A stretch of DNA of 64,000 bases. It comes from Rufibacter roseus (GTDB taxonomy: Bacteria > Bacteroidota > Bacteroidia > Cytophagales > Hymenobacteraceae). Both the position numbers and the translations under genes were made by a program. The notes under the pieces were generated by a model, which saw nothing but the letters and a program-made list of their open reading frames with translations, was not told the origin of the DNA and made no database searches. The stretch lies in contig NZ_LRML01000007.1 of NCBI RefSeq assembly GCF_001647285.1, positions 186,001 through 250,000 of the forward strand, written 5' to 3'. Below, in pieces: positions 21,963-28,935 of the stretch (position 1 is its first letter; every line of letters begins with the position of its first letter).

Positions 21963-23092
21963 GAGGCTTGGCTTAGTTGGTTGATTGCTTTGAATATCTG
22001 GTAGGCCACCTGGGGCACTATGGCGTTTCCCCCTGCTTTGATGGATTCGTTTCGCCACTTAGAAAAGGTAATTCCGTCCAATCCGGTGGGAAGCCCATCA
22101 TCTCCAGAACAAACCGGGGGTTGAGTTGGGAAGTCTTGCCAGTAATTGCCCGGGCTCTCTTTGTTAGGCTGCCCTGATTCTCCAGTCCCGTAACCTTCTC
22201 CCCGCAATCCGATGCCATTGGTGTTGGTAGTAGTGGCGCCAAACTGTTGAGATCTATTGACCACCCCTTCTCCATCTTCCTGTTGAAATTCCCGCTTTCC
22301 GGCTTGTCGGGTGAGCGCCAATCCCTTGCCTGTGGGGTCGGCAATAATTCTGGTTGCCTCACTACCACATCCCTGAGATTGCTCAACTGTGTTCGCCCTG
22401 GCCTTGTCACCGTCATTTCCTTCAGGATGGCTTTGTCTGTCTTGGGTGCCATGCTGTCCATTGTGGTAGATGTGGGCAGTAGCCACATCTTGGCAGCAGT
22501 GGCTACATTTATTCCCCACTCTTTCCCGTTCGCAGCTATCACATTCATTCCCTTGCAGCCTATTGCAGATTCGCTCCTGTCTATCTCGGTTGCTCTTGGA
22601 GTAGGCCACAAACCATACCCTGTCCCTTCGGTGCGGGGCGTTGACGGCGCAAGCTGGAAGAACATACGGTTGTACTTCGTACCCCTCAGCTTCCAGGTCA
22701 GCCTGCACTTCGTGGAATACCAGCCCTCCATTCCAATTAATAAGGCCGAAAACGTTCTCGCCCACGACCCATGTTGGCTGAATTTCCCGAATTGCTCTAA
22801 GCATTTCCGGCCAGAGGTGGCGGTCATCTTCCTTTCCGAGCCGCTTACCTGCGAGGGAGTATGGCTGGCAGGGGAACCCCCCTGTGAGCACATCAATGGC
22901 TCCTCGGTGAACAGTGAAGTCTGTCTTGGTAATATCTGTGTAGCTTGTAGCATTAGGCCAATAATGTTTTAGTATCTTCTGTCCGAACTCATTCCACTCG
23001 CAGTGAAAGACGTTCTCCCACCCCATCCACTCAGCGGCTAAGTCAAAGCCGCCTATACCTGAGAAGAGGCTACCGTGTGTCATTCCGCTCAT
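21959..23092 (-). CDS. dcm: DNA (cytosine-5-)-methyltransferase
   Basis: A 377-residue C5 methyltransferase. Motif I is LFSGIGGFDLA (residues 9-19), motif IV GGFPCQPYSLAGKR with the catalytic C75 (71-84), motif VI GENV (111-114), motif VIII APHRRDRVWFVA (152-163), and motif X GNAIVPQVAYQIF near 353-366. The region between VIII and X (about 165-340), which holds target recognition, is rich in polar residues and low in predicted structure. This is the part that also contains a nested ORF in the +1 frame. It is a solitary phage enzyme with no restriction partner next to it and probably protects against host restriction. The symbol is used in the generic sense. Confidence 0.93.
   Translation of the reverse strand: MSGMTHGSLFSGIGGFDLAAEWMGWENVFHCEWNEFGQKILKHYWPNATSYTDITKTDFTVHRGAIDVLTGGFPCQPYSLAGKRLGKEDDRHLWPEMLRAIREIQPTWVVGENVFGLINWNGGLVFHEVQADLEAEGYEVQPYVLPACAVNAPHRRDRVWFVAYSKSNRDRQERICNRLQGNECDSCERERVGNKCSHCCQDVATAHIYHNGQHGTQDRQSHPEGNDGDKARANTVEQSQGCGSEATRIIADPTGKGLALTRQAGKREFQQEDGEGVVNRSQQFGATTTNTNGIGLRGEGYGTGESGQPNKESPGNYWQDFPTQPPVCSGDDGLPTGLDGITFSKWRNESIKAGGNAIVPQVAYQIFKAINQLSQAS
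22018..22953 (-). CDS. Nested +1-frame ORF within dcm, LLPTP-repeat protein
   Basis: An uninterrupted 311-codon frame on the same strand as dcm, shifted by +1 and lying wholly inside it. It begins at an ATG and has GLWPTP at 114-119, LLPTS at 158-162, LLPTPQARD at 203-211, LLPTPMASD at 241-249, and LNPRFVLEMMGFPPDW at 277-292. Proteins with such LLPTPxAxD repeats and MMGFPxxWT endings are often annotated with phage methyltransferases. It may be an overprinted gene, or a recurrent shadow of conserved dcm motifs: GLWPTP is the +1 reading of the RDRVWFVA region. Expression is unproven. Confidence 0.35.
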   Translation of the reverse strand: MLQATQILPRQTSLFTEEPLMCSQGGSPASHTPSQVSGSERKMTATSGRKCLEQFGKFSQHGSWARTFSALLIGMEGWYSTKCRLTWKLRGTKYNRMFFQLAPSTPRTEGTGYGLWPTPRATEIDRSESAIGCKGMNVIAANGKEWGINVATAAKMWLLPTSTTMDSMAPKTDKAILKEMTVTRPGRTQLSNLRDVVVRQPELLPTPQARDWRSPDKPESGNFNRKMEKGWSIDLNSLAPLLPTPMASDCGEKVTGLENQGSLTKRARAITGKTSQLNPRFVLEMMGFPPDWTELPFLSGETNPSKQGETP

Positions 23093-23174
23093 GCTGTCTT
23101 TCGTTTTCGTGTCTTGCGTTGATTTCCGCCTGGACTGCCGCCCTTGCCGTGGGCGCGAAGTCTGACGTGCTTTT

Positions 23175-23294
23175 CTAGTAGTGGCTCAGGTACTCCGGCA
23201 GCTCCTCGTCATTGGCCCTGCGTAGGATCTTCACCAGCTTGTCCAGTAGGTGGCAGGTGTCAGGTGCCGGGGTATGTGCGTTTGCCTGTCTCAT
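23175..23294 (-). CDS. 39-residue small phage protein
   Basis: A short frame MRQANAHTPAPDTCHLLDKL and on to DEELPEYLSHY. It starts within the last codons of the DUF6633-like gene and fills the gap before dcm. Its second half would be a single charged amphipathic helix (LLDKLVKILRRANDEEL). Size and position suit a small coupled early gene; coding is not proven. Confidence 0.4.
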   Translation of the reverse strand: MRQANAHTPAPDTCHLLDKLVKILRRANDEELPEYLSHY

Positions 23295-24048
23295 AGTCGT
23301 TCAAGATGCGTTCTGTGATTTCTACTATGTCTTTGCGCCCCTGCTTCTCCCCTTCCTTTCTCCATGCCCTCAGTTCCGAAATGGTGAACTGTTCTGCGTT
23401 GGCGGTGAAGTCCTTCACCCAATCCTCGTAAGTTGGCGGCTTGGCCTCGAGCGGCGTCTTTACCGGCTTAGCCTCCACATGCTTGAAGTAGGTGGACAGC
23501 CGCTGCGCCATCTCAAGGGTAATTGGCTCCTTCTCGGAGGTTTTGTACTGGCTGTTCTTCCTCTCGAAGTACTCCGCCCTAGACTCGCTGCTCAGGTACT
23601 TCTCGCACCAGTCGGAGAGCACCTGCACATCCATGCGGTTGAATATCTGCCCGTACCTTCCCGTCTTGCCCTCCCTGAAGATGAACACGAACTCCTCCAG
23701 CTTCAGCTGCCAGAACTTGCCCACAAGCAGGCAGGCGGCTTCATAGGTCTGCAGGGTATTCATGGCCTTGGACAGGTTCAGCGACTCGCAGAGGGAGGCG
23801 ATCAGAATACCCATGCACATCAGCAGCATGTCCTCGTCCTGCTTCTTTAGCCTGCTAACCTGAGTGCCGCCAATAGCCTGAGCCATGGTGAGGCTCATCT
23901 GCTTGCGCGCCAGCTGCATTTTGGCCTGCTGCATTTGCTCCTTTGTACCGCTCTGGGTTTGCGCTAGAACTTGCAACCATTCTTGCGTATTGGCCCATGT
24001 CAAAGCCACCTGCCGCTGTTCCTCCGCCGTTGTTAACATGTTCATCAT
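23260..24048 (-). CDS. DUF6633-like protein of mobile elements
   Basis: A 262-residue protein. The core at about residues 80-160 contains LSKAMNTLQTYEAACLLVGKFWQLKLEEF followed by FREGKTGRYGQIFNRMDVQVLSDWCEKYL, named here in outline. This 'ADL..vF..a..G.YG..y.R.d....l.W...Y' pattern is that of DUF6633, found in replication regions of Bacteroidota mobile elements. Several internal ATGs could be the true start. From the first ATG it overlaps the replisome organizer gene by 194 bases, which is long even for a phage. The C-terminal 60 residues are charged and helical. It probably acts in phage DNA replication. Confidence 0.62.
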   Translation of the reverse strand: MMNMLTTAEEQRQVALTWANTQEWLQVLAQTQSGTKEQMQQAKMQLARKQMSLTMAQAIGGTQVSRLKKQDEDMLLMCMGILIASLCESLNLSKAMNTLQTYEAACLLVGKFWQLKLEEFVFIFREGKTGRYGQIFNRMDVQVLSDWCEKYLSSESRAEYFERKNSQYKTSEKEPITLEMAQRLSTYFKHVEAKPVKTPLEAKPPTYEDWVKDFTANAEQFTISELRAWRKEGEKQGRKDIVEITERILNDYETGKRTYPGT

Positions 24049-24886
24049 TTTCCTGCCGCTTTAGGTATTTCTTGTAATCGTCTTTCGTTCTCGGGAAAAT
24101 CAACCCCTGCCATCCGCTGGCGATGCTCGTCTGTATCAGCTCAATGCAGAACCCCTCGCTGAACTGGGCCAGTTGGTGAAGCGCCGTCTGCTCTGACTTT
24201 TTGGAGGCGTAGGCGCAGCCCTTGATGGTTCGGTGGTCCAGCCAGTGCCCCCACCAAAGCCGGAAGTCCGGCGTGTCGAAGGGGTAGATGATTTCGGTGG
24301 CCTCGTCTGCCGCCCGCGCCGCCTTTGTCTGCTGCGCCTTTTGGGTCGCTTTGCTTTGGGGGGTGCCGCGCAACTGGGGGGCCTCTTTTTTGGGGTCGTT
24401 TAGGGAATCAGAGTCAGAGGGGGCGGTGTGCGCGCATGCGCCTTCTCCCTTTGTTATAACCTTTGTTATATCTCTTTTCTTTAACTGTATTATCTGTTCT
24501 GCTTTTTCACCTATAGCTATCTGCGTGGAGGCAGATAGGGTATCTGCTTTTTCACCTATACCCTCTATGTGCTGAGGCATAGAGCTATCTGCTTTTTCAC
24601 CTATAGGTGTTTTCACAGATAGGCTGATAACTTTGATCACTCTTTCGTACCCTGCGCCCTTGTTTATCTGCACCGACAGTATGCCCAGCTCCTTCAGCTC
24701 CTGGATGATCTTGCTGGCCCTGTCTTTGGTCACGCCGAACTTCTCAGAGAAGTACCCGTTGGAGGCGAAGCAGCCGCGGTCATTGTCCAGTGAGTCAATG
24801 GCAGCCACAAACCCCTTCTGCATAAAGGAAAGCCCCTCTATTTCCCAAATACTGTCTGGTATCCATAGTCCGTTTTCGCTTGCCAT
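23855..24886 (-). CDS. Phage replisome organizer / winged-HTH initiator
   Basis: A 343-residue protein. The N-terminal winged-helix region (residues 5-90) opens LWIPDSIWEIEGLSFMQKGF and has FGVTKDRASKIIQELKELGI as recognition and support helices. A 15-residue repeat (IGEKAD..., residues about 96-140) is encoded by iteron-like DNA. Then come a Lys/Ala-rich linker and a helical domain (WWGHWLDHRTIKGCAY and KKYLKRQE, about 220-300) as in DnaD/phage O-type proteins. It most likely binds the origin and brings in the host helicase. The C-terminal 45 residues are Gly/Ala-rich and overlap the next gene. Confidence 0.75.
   Translation of the reverse strand: MASENGLWIPDSIWEIEGLSFMQKGFVAAIDSLDNDRGCFASNGYFSEKFGVTKDRASKIIQELKELGILSVQINKGAGYERVIKVISLSVKTPIGEKADSSMPQHIEGIGEKADTLSASTQIAIGEKAEQIIQLKKRDITKVITKGEGACAHTAPSDSDSLNDPKKEAPQLRGTPQSKATQKAQQTKAARAADEATEIIYPFDTPDFRLWWGHWLDHRTIKGCAYASKKSEQTALHQLAQFSEGFCIELIQTSIASGWQGLIFPRTKDDYKKYLKRQENDEHVNNGGGTAAGGFDMGQYARMVASSSANPERYKGANAAGQNAAGAQADEPHHGSGYWRHSG
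24498..24632 (-). repeat. Three 45-bp iteron-like repeats with inverted repeats
   Basis: The 18-base core TCTGCTTTTTCACCTATA recurs without change at 24,498-24,515, 24,543-24,560 and 24,588-24,605 (+ strand), so with an exact period of 45 bp. Between cores lie inverted repeats: CTATCTGC with GCAGATAG after copy 1 and CTCTATG with CATAGAG after copy 2. CACCTATAGGTG at copy 3 is a 12-base palindrome. The arrangement inside an initiator gene resembles the lambda O-gene origin. Confidence 0.75.
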
Positions 24887-24936
24887 TGTATCTCTCCTAT
24901 GCTGCGTTCTTGAATCGGTTGTTGTAGGCGGGGCTG

Positions 24937-26070
24937 TTATGCCGCCGCCTCTTGATCCGCCTCTATCTTCTCAATAAGCTCCCTTAGCTCAACAATGAGG
25001 CTTTCCGCTTCTTGATAAGTCAGCACGTTAATCCGTAGCAGTTCCTTTGTCTTGCGCTGGCGGGGGATGGCTGGGTTGTTAAGAGCCTTGAGGATCTTCT
25101 CTTTGTGGAGGGTGGTAGCCATTTTTACAGGTTCAGCAGAAACCTGCATTTCAGCTGGCGCCTCTTGGCTTTCCTCCTGTTTCTGACGCTCAAGCTCGCA
25201 CTGGGCTATCTTGTTGTTGATTCTCTCCAGCCATTCAGGGTAAGCCTCTACCGACATATTATTGATGGCGCGCTTTGACTTCTCCGCCAGTTCCTCACCG
25301 AAGCACTCAAGGTTCAGGTCAACCTTCTCGATAAGCTCTTTTCGCAGGCTGTCTAACTTTTCTCTTTCCGCTGCCTCCAATGCGGCAACGTCAACACCTG
25401 ACTCTGCCCACTCTCTCAGCATCTTGCCGCTTTCCACTGTCAGCACCTGCTCAGGCTTGTCTACAAAAAGACCTGTTCTGTCTTTGGAGGCACGTGCAAG
25501 GTGTTTGTCGTTGATGATCTCAAGGTTCAGGGTAAGCTCGTACTCAAAGCCCTCTCTGGTTACTTCCTTAAGGCCTGCTTTCTCTACCTTCATCTTGTTA
25601 CCCTCCTGTACCATGCTGTAGTCCTGTTTCCGGCGCACTGTGGTGATGACATGGCACTTGCTGGTAAGGATGGACTCTATGAAAGCCTGGTGGCGCGGTG
25701 TTACCTTTGCCCAATCCTGATATTTGCCTCCCAGTTTTTCCTGAATCTCAAGGCAGCCGCCTTTGCCCTCCCACTCATGCGAGATAGAGTCAATGATGAT
25801 TACCTCCATGCCAGCCTCCTCGCAGGCTTTGATAGCCTGTATGTATCTCTCGGGGCTATAGGGAGCCTCCAGTGGCAGCGCGTTGTATTCACCTAGGTGT
25901 GAGTACAGTTCGCCTGAACCGTTCTCCGTGTCAATGATGGCGATCTTAGACCAGTCGGAGGTGATGCCATAGGCCATCAATAGTGCGCTGTATGTTTTAC
26001 CGAAGCCTGAAGGGGCGGAAAGGCCTATTCTCAGCTTGGCTTGTTTGCGGGTTGCTTTTCTTAATTGCAT
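24937..26070 (-). CDS. Sak4-like RecA-fold ATPase
   Basis: A 377-residue protein. Residues 1-215 form a RecA-like ATPase: Walker A GLSAPSGFGKTYSA (16-29), DTENGSGELYSHL, Walker B EVIIIDSISHEW (about 88-99), and 'HVITTVRRKQDY' near 145. The remaining 160 residues are helical and charged, with a coiled-coil like KELIEKVDLNLECFGEEL. This matches phage AAA_24/Sak4-type proteins, which act with single-strand-binding proteins in annealing recombination. A separate SSB gene was not seen in the window. Confidence 0.82.
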   Translation of the reverse strand: MQLRKATRKQAKLRIGLSAPSGFGKTYSALLMAYGITSDWSKIAIIDTENGSGELYSHLGEYNALPLEAPYSPERYIQAIKACEEAGMEVIIIDSISHEWEGKGGCLEIQEKLGGKYQDWAKVTPRHQAFIESILTSKCHVITTVRRKQDYSMVQEGNKMKVEKAGLKEVTREGFEYELTLNLEIINDKHLARASKDRTGLFVDKPEQVLTVESGKMLREWAESGVDVAALEAAEREKLDSLRKELIEKVDLNLECFGEELAEKSKRAINNMSVEAYPEWLERINNKIAQCELERQKQEESQEAPAEMQVSAEPVKMATTLHKEKILKALNNPAIPRQRKTKELLRINVLTYQEAESLIVELRELIEKIEADQEAAA

Positions 26071-26072
26071 AA

Positions 26073-26189
26073 TCAGATTCTTTCAAAGGTGATGGGTACT
26101 ACTGTCTTCATTTTGGCGAGGTAAGCCCTTAGCTGCTCCCACTTGCCCGTGTAGGCAATGGGGTTGGTGATGATCTGGCGCGTTCTCAT
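26073..26189 (-). CDS. 38-residue basic early protein
   Basis: A small protein MRTRQIITNPIAYTGKWEQL, ending KMKTVVPITFERI. Its ATG overlaps the upstream stop (ATGA at 26,186-26,189), and its own stop lies 2 bases before the ATG of the ATPase gene. Such tight packing on both sides is good evidence for translation. Function is unknown. Confidence 0.5.
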   Translation of the reverse strand: MRTRQIITNPIAYTGKWEQLRAYLAKMKTVVPITFERI

Positions 26190-26461
26190 GCTGCTGCTTT
26201 GTATAGCTTCAGGAATACTTTCTTGTTCAGGTCATGGAAAGCCCTCTCTATGGCATCCTGCTGCGACACAGTGGAAAGGATAGGTCCGGCGCAGTACATC
26301 TTCTCCCCGATCTTCACGCAGATGCTCACGGTGCTGTAGGGGCCGCTTTTCTCGTCACTGGCGGAACAGGTGTCGGCGGAGTGGTATCTGTAGCCCGGTT
26401 CGGCGCCGAATACCTCGTACACCCGCAAGGCTAGTTCATGTGCTGTGATTGGCTGGTTCAT
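26186..26461 (-). CDS. Hypothetical phage protein
   Basis: A 91-residue soluble protein with DTCSASDEKSGPYSTVSICVKIG in the middle and a C-terminal helix (QQDAIERAFHDLNKKVFLKL). The N-terminus could be a helix followed by beta hairpins. No family is recognised. It overlaps neighbours by 4 bases on both sides. Confidence 0.55.
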   Translation of the reverse strand: MNQPITAHELALRVYEVFGAEPGYRYHSADTCSASDEKSGPYSTVSICVKIGEKMYCAGPILSTVSQQDAIERAFHDLNKKVFLKLYKAAA

Positions 26462-26784
26462 CTTTCAATGGTCATTAGGTGCTTGGAGTTGATTTTAAGG
26501 CAGGCGCTCTTCACCACCAGGTCGTGCAGCTCGAAGGTCATCTTGTAGGCATGGCCTGAGTCAAGGGCGCGCTGCACATCTCTCGCCTCTTTCTGGATGC
26601 GGCCCTCCACCTCGTAGAGGTTGCTGGGCGTGATCGGGTGGTTGACCATGTATTCGATGGCGTCTCTCTTCAGCTGGGCCAGATATTCGTCAAGCTCGTT
26701 TTCCTTCTCGGGGCTGATGGTCCAGCGGTTGTGGGTGATGGTGCCGGCGGTGGCGGCGATAACTGGGGTAGTGTTTTGGTACAT
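26458..26784 (-). CDS. Hypothetical phage protein
   Basis: A 108-residue protein counted from MYQNTTPVIAATAGTITHNR. The frame continues upstream to 26,889, but that part overlaps the HTH gene and looks like a shadow. Residues 28-85 are strongly helical and acidic (PEKENELDEYLAQLKRDAIEY, LYEVEGRIQKEARDVQRAL). No family is recognised. Confidence 0.55.
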   Translation of the reverse strand: MYQNTTPVIAATAGTITHNRWTISPEKENELDEYLAQLKRDAIEYMVNHPITPSNLYEVEGRIQKEARDVQRALDSGHAYKMTFELHDLVVKSACLKINSKHLMTIER

Positions 26785-26810
26785 GGTTTTGACGTTTAAG
26801 TGTGAATTGT

Positions 26811-27215
26811 TTATTTCCTGTTCTTTGCTGACTTCTCGAATCTTCTGATGTGCTGCTCTATCCCCTCCTCTGAGTTCTCCCTTGCCCATCTCTTCAGCTC
26901 CTCTAGGGTGACCAGCCAGTAGCGCTTGTCCTCGTGGTACACATGCTTGAGCCTTCTCGGGTGACCCTTGGGCAGCTCCATGAGGTTGTAGACGGGCTCG
27001 GTGGTCTTCTTGCGCATCAGCTCGGCCACCTCCTTCACGGTGAGGAAAGAAGCGTTCTCAGCTACCTCCTTCAGCACCTGACGGTACTTGGCCTCGGCTA
27101 ACTCCCGCACCGCCTGTCTGGTCAGATCCAGTATCTCGGGCTCGGTGGGGAAAGACTTGATCTCCATCTGGAAATAGAGCCTGCCGTCTTCCTGGTATAT
27201 CTGCGCTTGCATCAT
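26811..27215 (-). CDS. Winged-HTH / excisionase-like DNA-binding protein
   Basis: A 134-residue protein. Residues 57-110 form a MerR/HTH_17-like domain: FLTVKEVAELMRKKTTEPVY for the helix-turn-helix, then HPRRLKHVYHEDKRYWLVTL and EELKRWAR. The first 50 residues are a helical extension. It could be an excisionase or an early transcription regulator. It is the first medium-size gene after the Cro-like gene and the small AAPELLEALE gene. Confidence 0.65.
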   Translation of the reverse strand: MMQAQIYQEDGRLYFQMEIKSFPTEPEILDLTRQAVRELAEAKYRQVLKEVAENASFLTVKEVAELMRKKTTEPVYNLMELPKGHPRRLKHVYHEDKRYWLVTLEELKRWARENSEEGIEQHIRRFEKSAKNRK

Positions 27216-27282
27216 TTCTTTGTGGAATTGTAACCTTTGTATTTGCTCTGCGTTAAGGGGAACATGGCGGGTTTCTCCGCTG

Positions 27283-27630
27283 CTACTCCCCTACTTTTCT
27301 TGGTTCTAAAGAATTGCCAGTGGCTTTGTAATAAGCTTGCTTAGCAAGTTGAAGCGTGAAAGAATCAGGCTGATAATCTCCTTCAATAACACCTTGCATC
27401 AACCCAGATAACTCTTCTAATGCCTCAAGTAATTCAGGTGCGGCAGCTATCAATCTTGCGTTGGCCTCGTCTGTTACATTTGCGGTCAATTCAGGAGAAA
27501 CTTTACAGATCACACTGCCGAAACCGCTATCGAGTGCTTCTTTTTGCCAAACCGCAAGGGTGCAGTTTTCTTTAGATTCGGGGCTTGCATATCCTACATG
27601 CCAAGGGCCAGGGGTGAATCTATTTTCCAT
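27283..27630 (-). CDS. Widespread phage protein, NARLIAAAPELLEALE motif
   Basis: A 115-residue protein with the well-known pairing of FTPGPWHVGY at the start and DEANARLIAAAPELLEALEEL near residues 53-73. This small protein occurs in very many tailed phages of proteobacteria and Bacteroidota. Its function is not known. It has a typical length and sits 2 bp after the Cro-like gene, so it is the second gene of the leftward early operon. Confidence 0.8.
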   Translation of the reverse strand: MENRFTPGPWHVGYASPESKENCTLAVWQKEALDSGFGSVICKVSPELTANVTDEANARLIAAAPELLEALEELSGLMQGVIEGDYQPDSFTLQLAKQAYYKATGNSLEPRKVGE

Positions 27631-27632
27631 AG

Positions 27633-27911
27633 CTATGCGGCGTTTTGGTGTTGGGTTCTGGTTGCTTCCTTCAGGGCTTTCTGGGCTTTGTCACGCTTGG
27701 CCAGAAACTTCATCCGCTTCTCGTAAGCCTTCGCGTCAGTCTCCTTCGCCAGCCGCTCCACGATTGGCCAGATAAAAGAAGTCCTCTTCTCGTTGTTCAC
27801 CACGTTGCTGATGTTTGGGTTACTCATGCCGCTCTCCTGAGCGACAAGGTTTAGGTACCCGTCTGGCATCAGCTCACGGACAGGCCTTGTGTTTGTCTCC
27901 TTGGTTTCCAT
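27633..27911 (-). CDS. Cro-like HTH regulator
   Basis: A 92-residue protein. The HTH is DGYLNLVAQESGMSNPNISNVVNN (about residues 17-40) in outline, followed by a basic helical tail (KRMKFLAKRDKAQKALKE). It is the first gene leftward from the switch region and faces away from the CI-like repressor, so the arrangement is that of a cI/cro switch. Its promoter overlaps two copies of the ATTTAGTAC site. Cro-type function is inferred from position and domain. Confidence 0.75.
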   Translation of the reverse strand: METKETNTRPVRELMPDGYLNLVAQESGMSNPNISNVVNNEKRTSFIWPIVERLAKETDAKAYEKRMKFLAKRDKAQKALKEATRTQHQNAA

Positions 27912-27944
27912 CTGTTATATTGCTCTGTTGTTATTATTATGATG

Positions 27945-27986
27945 TAAAGGTATATTATTTAGTACGAGGTGTCAAGCATTTAGTAC
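27945..27986 (-). promoter_or_regulatory. Leftward early promoter with paired operator sites
   Basis: In the leftward direction TTGACA (27,975-27,970) is followed after 17 bp by TACCTTTA (27,952-27,945), close to Bacteroidota and sigma-70-like promoters. On the + strand ATTTAGTAC occurs at 27,957-27,965 and 27,978-27,986, 21 bp apart (two helix turns), one within the promoter spacer and one just beyond -35. These are the likely repressor sites. Confidence 0.6.
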
Positions 27987-28021
27987 AAAATAATTCTAAT
28001 TTTTTTACGTGTTTTATCTAT

Positions 28022-28855
28022 ATGTCTATTAATCAAAGACTTAAATTTTTAGTTGAAACTCAGGCAGGTGGTATTGATAGCCAGTTTGCCGAGAAAATAG
28101 GCATATCAAGAGGGTTATTAGCTACTTACATGCCTAGCGATAAGAACCCTGACAAGAAACTAGGTAAGCCAGGTTATGAAGTGTTGTCTAAAATTTTAGA
28201 CACATTCCCTGAAATCAGGTCTGAATGGCTAATGAGAGGCGAAGAGCCTATAAAGAAAGGTGATGAAAGCAGAGCTCATGTTGAAATAAAGCACAGCCAG
28301 AGCGACCTGCCTCTGATGGTGACGGTAAATGACCAAGGGGAAGAGAATATTGTGCTGGTAGACACCAAGGCGCAAGGCGGCTACCCCACGCTGCTACAGG
28401 AGCCAGAGTTCTATAAAAACCTACCCACCCTAAAGATTCCACACATAGACACCACCTACGGCACATACAGAGCCTTTGAGGTATTCGGTGACAGCATGGA
28501 GCCCACGCTGCACCACAAGGCAGCTGTCTTAGGTAGGTATGTTGATGACTGGCATCTAGGCAATATAAAAGAGGGGTATATCCATGTGGTCGTTACCAAA
28601 GACCATGTATATATAAAGAGAGTTCTTAACCGCCTTTTTGAAGGAAACCTATATCTAATGTCAGACAACGAGTCCTACAGCGGTTTCCCGGTGCCAAAGG
28701 AGGAAGTATTGCAGCTGTGGCATGTTACAGACGGCCTGATCAATAAATTCCCTAACGTGCGCTATGAGTGGCGTGTGAAGATGAGCAACATGGAGGCCGA
28801 TATATTCAACCTGAAAAGAGAAATGGACGGACTTAAAAAGCAGTTAAAGAAATAG
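28022..28855 (+). CDS. CI-like repressor with S24 autocleavage domain
   Basis: A 277-residue repressor. An N-terminal HTH (residues 1-75: RLKFLVETQAGGIDSQFAEKIG, ISRGLLATY) is joined through a KAQGGYP hinge (116-122), a typical cleavage-site region, to the S24 peptidase domain. The catalytic serine is S158 in FGDSMEPT, and the catalytic lysine is K199 in HVYIKRV. A C-terminal coiled coil (MSNMEADIFNLKREMDGLKK) is an added oligomerisation helix. I chose ATG 28,022 because the earlier frame covers the Cro gene in antisense. It should keep the prophage silent and cleave in the SOS response. Confidence 0.9.
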   Translation: MSINQRLKFLVETQAGGIDSQFAEKIGISRGLLATYMPSDKNPDKKLGKPGYEVLSKILDTFPEIRSEWLMRGEEPIKKGDESRAHVEIKHSQSDLPLMVTVNDQGEENIVLVDTKAQGGYPTLLQEPEFYKNLPTLKIPHIDTTYGTYRAFEVFGDSMEPTLHHKAAVLGRYVDDWHLGNIKEGYIHVVVTKDHVYIKRVLNRLFEGNLYLMSDNESYSGFPVPKEEVLQLWHVTDGLINKFPNVRYEWRVKMSNMEADIFNLKREMDGLKKQLKK

Positions 28856-28935
28856 TCCTACGTTCTCGGGTGTTTTACCGAATCGAAAAGAGATATAATA
28901 CAATTAAATATTTTAAACCCTTTAAACTTATTCAA

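Noticed and set aside
22247-22972. A 241-codon rightward frame opposite dcm
   Set aside because: It is antisense to recognised C5 methyltransferase motifs and shows no family resemblance of its own.
24498-24632. CRISPR array
   Set aside because: Three 18-base cores at 45-bp period lie inside a coding frame and have inverted repeats in the spacers; no cas genes are present.
27815-28021. N-terminal extension of the CI-like repressor
   Set aside because: The extra residues overlap the Cro-like gene and the operator region; MSINQRLKFL at 28,022 matches normal repressor starts.
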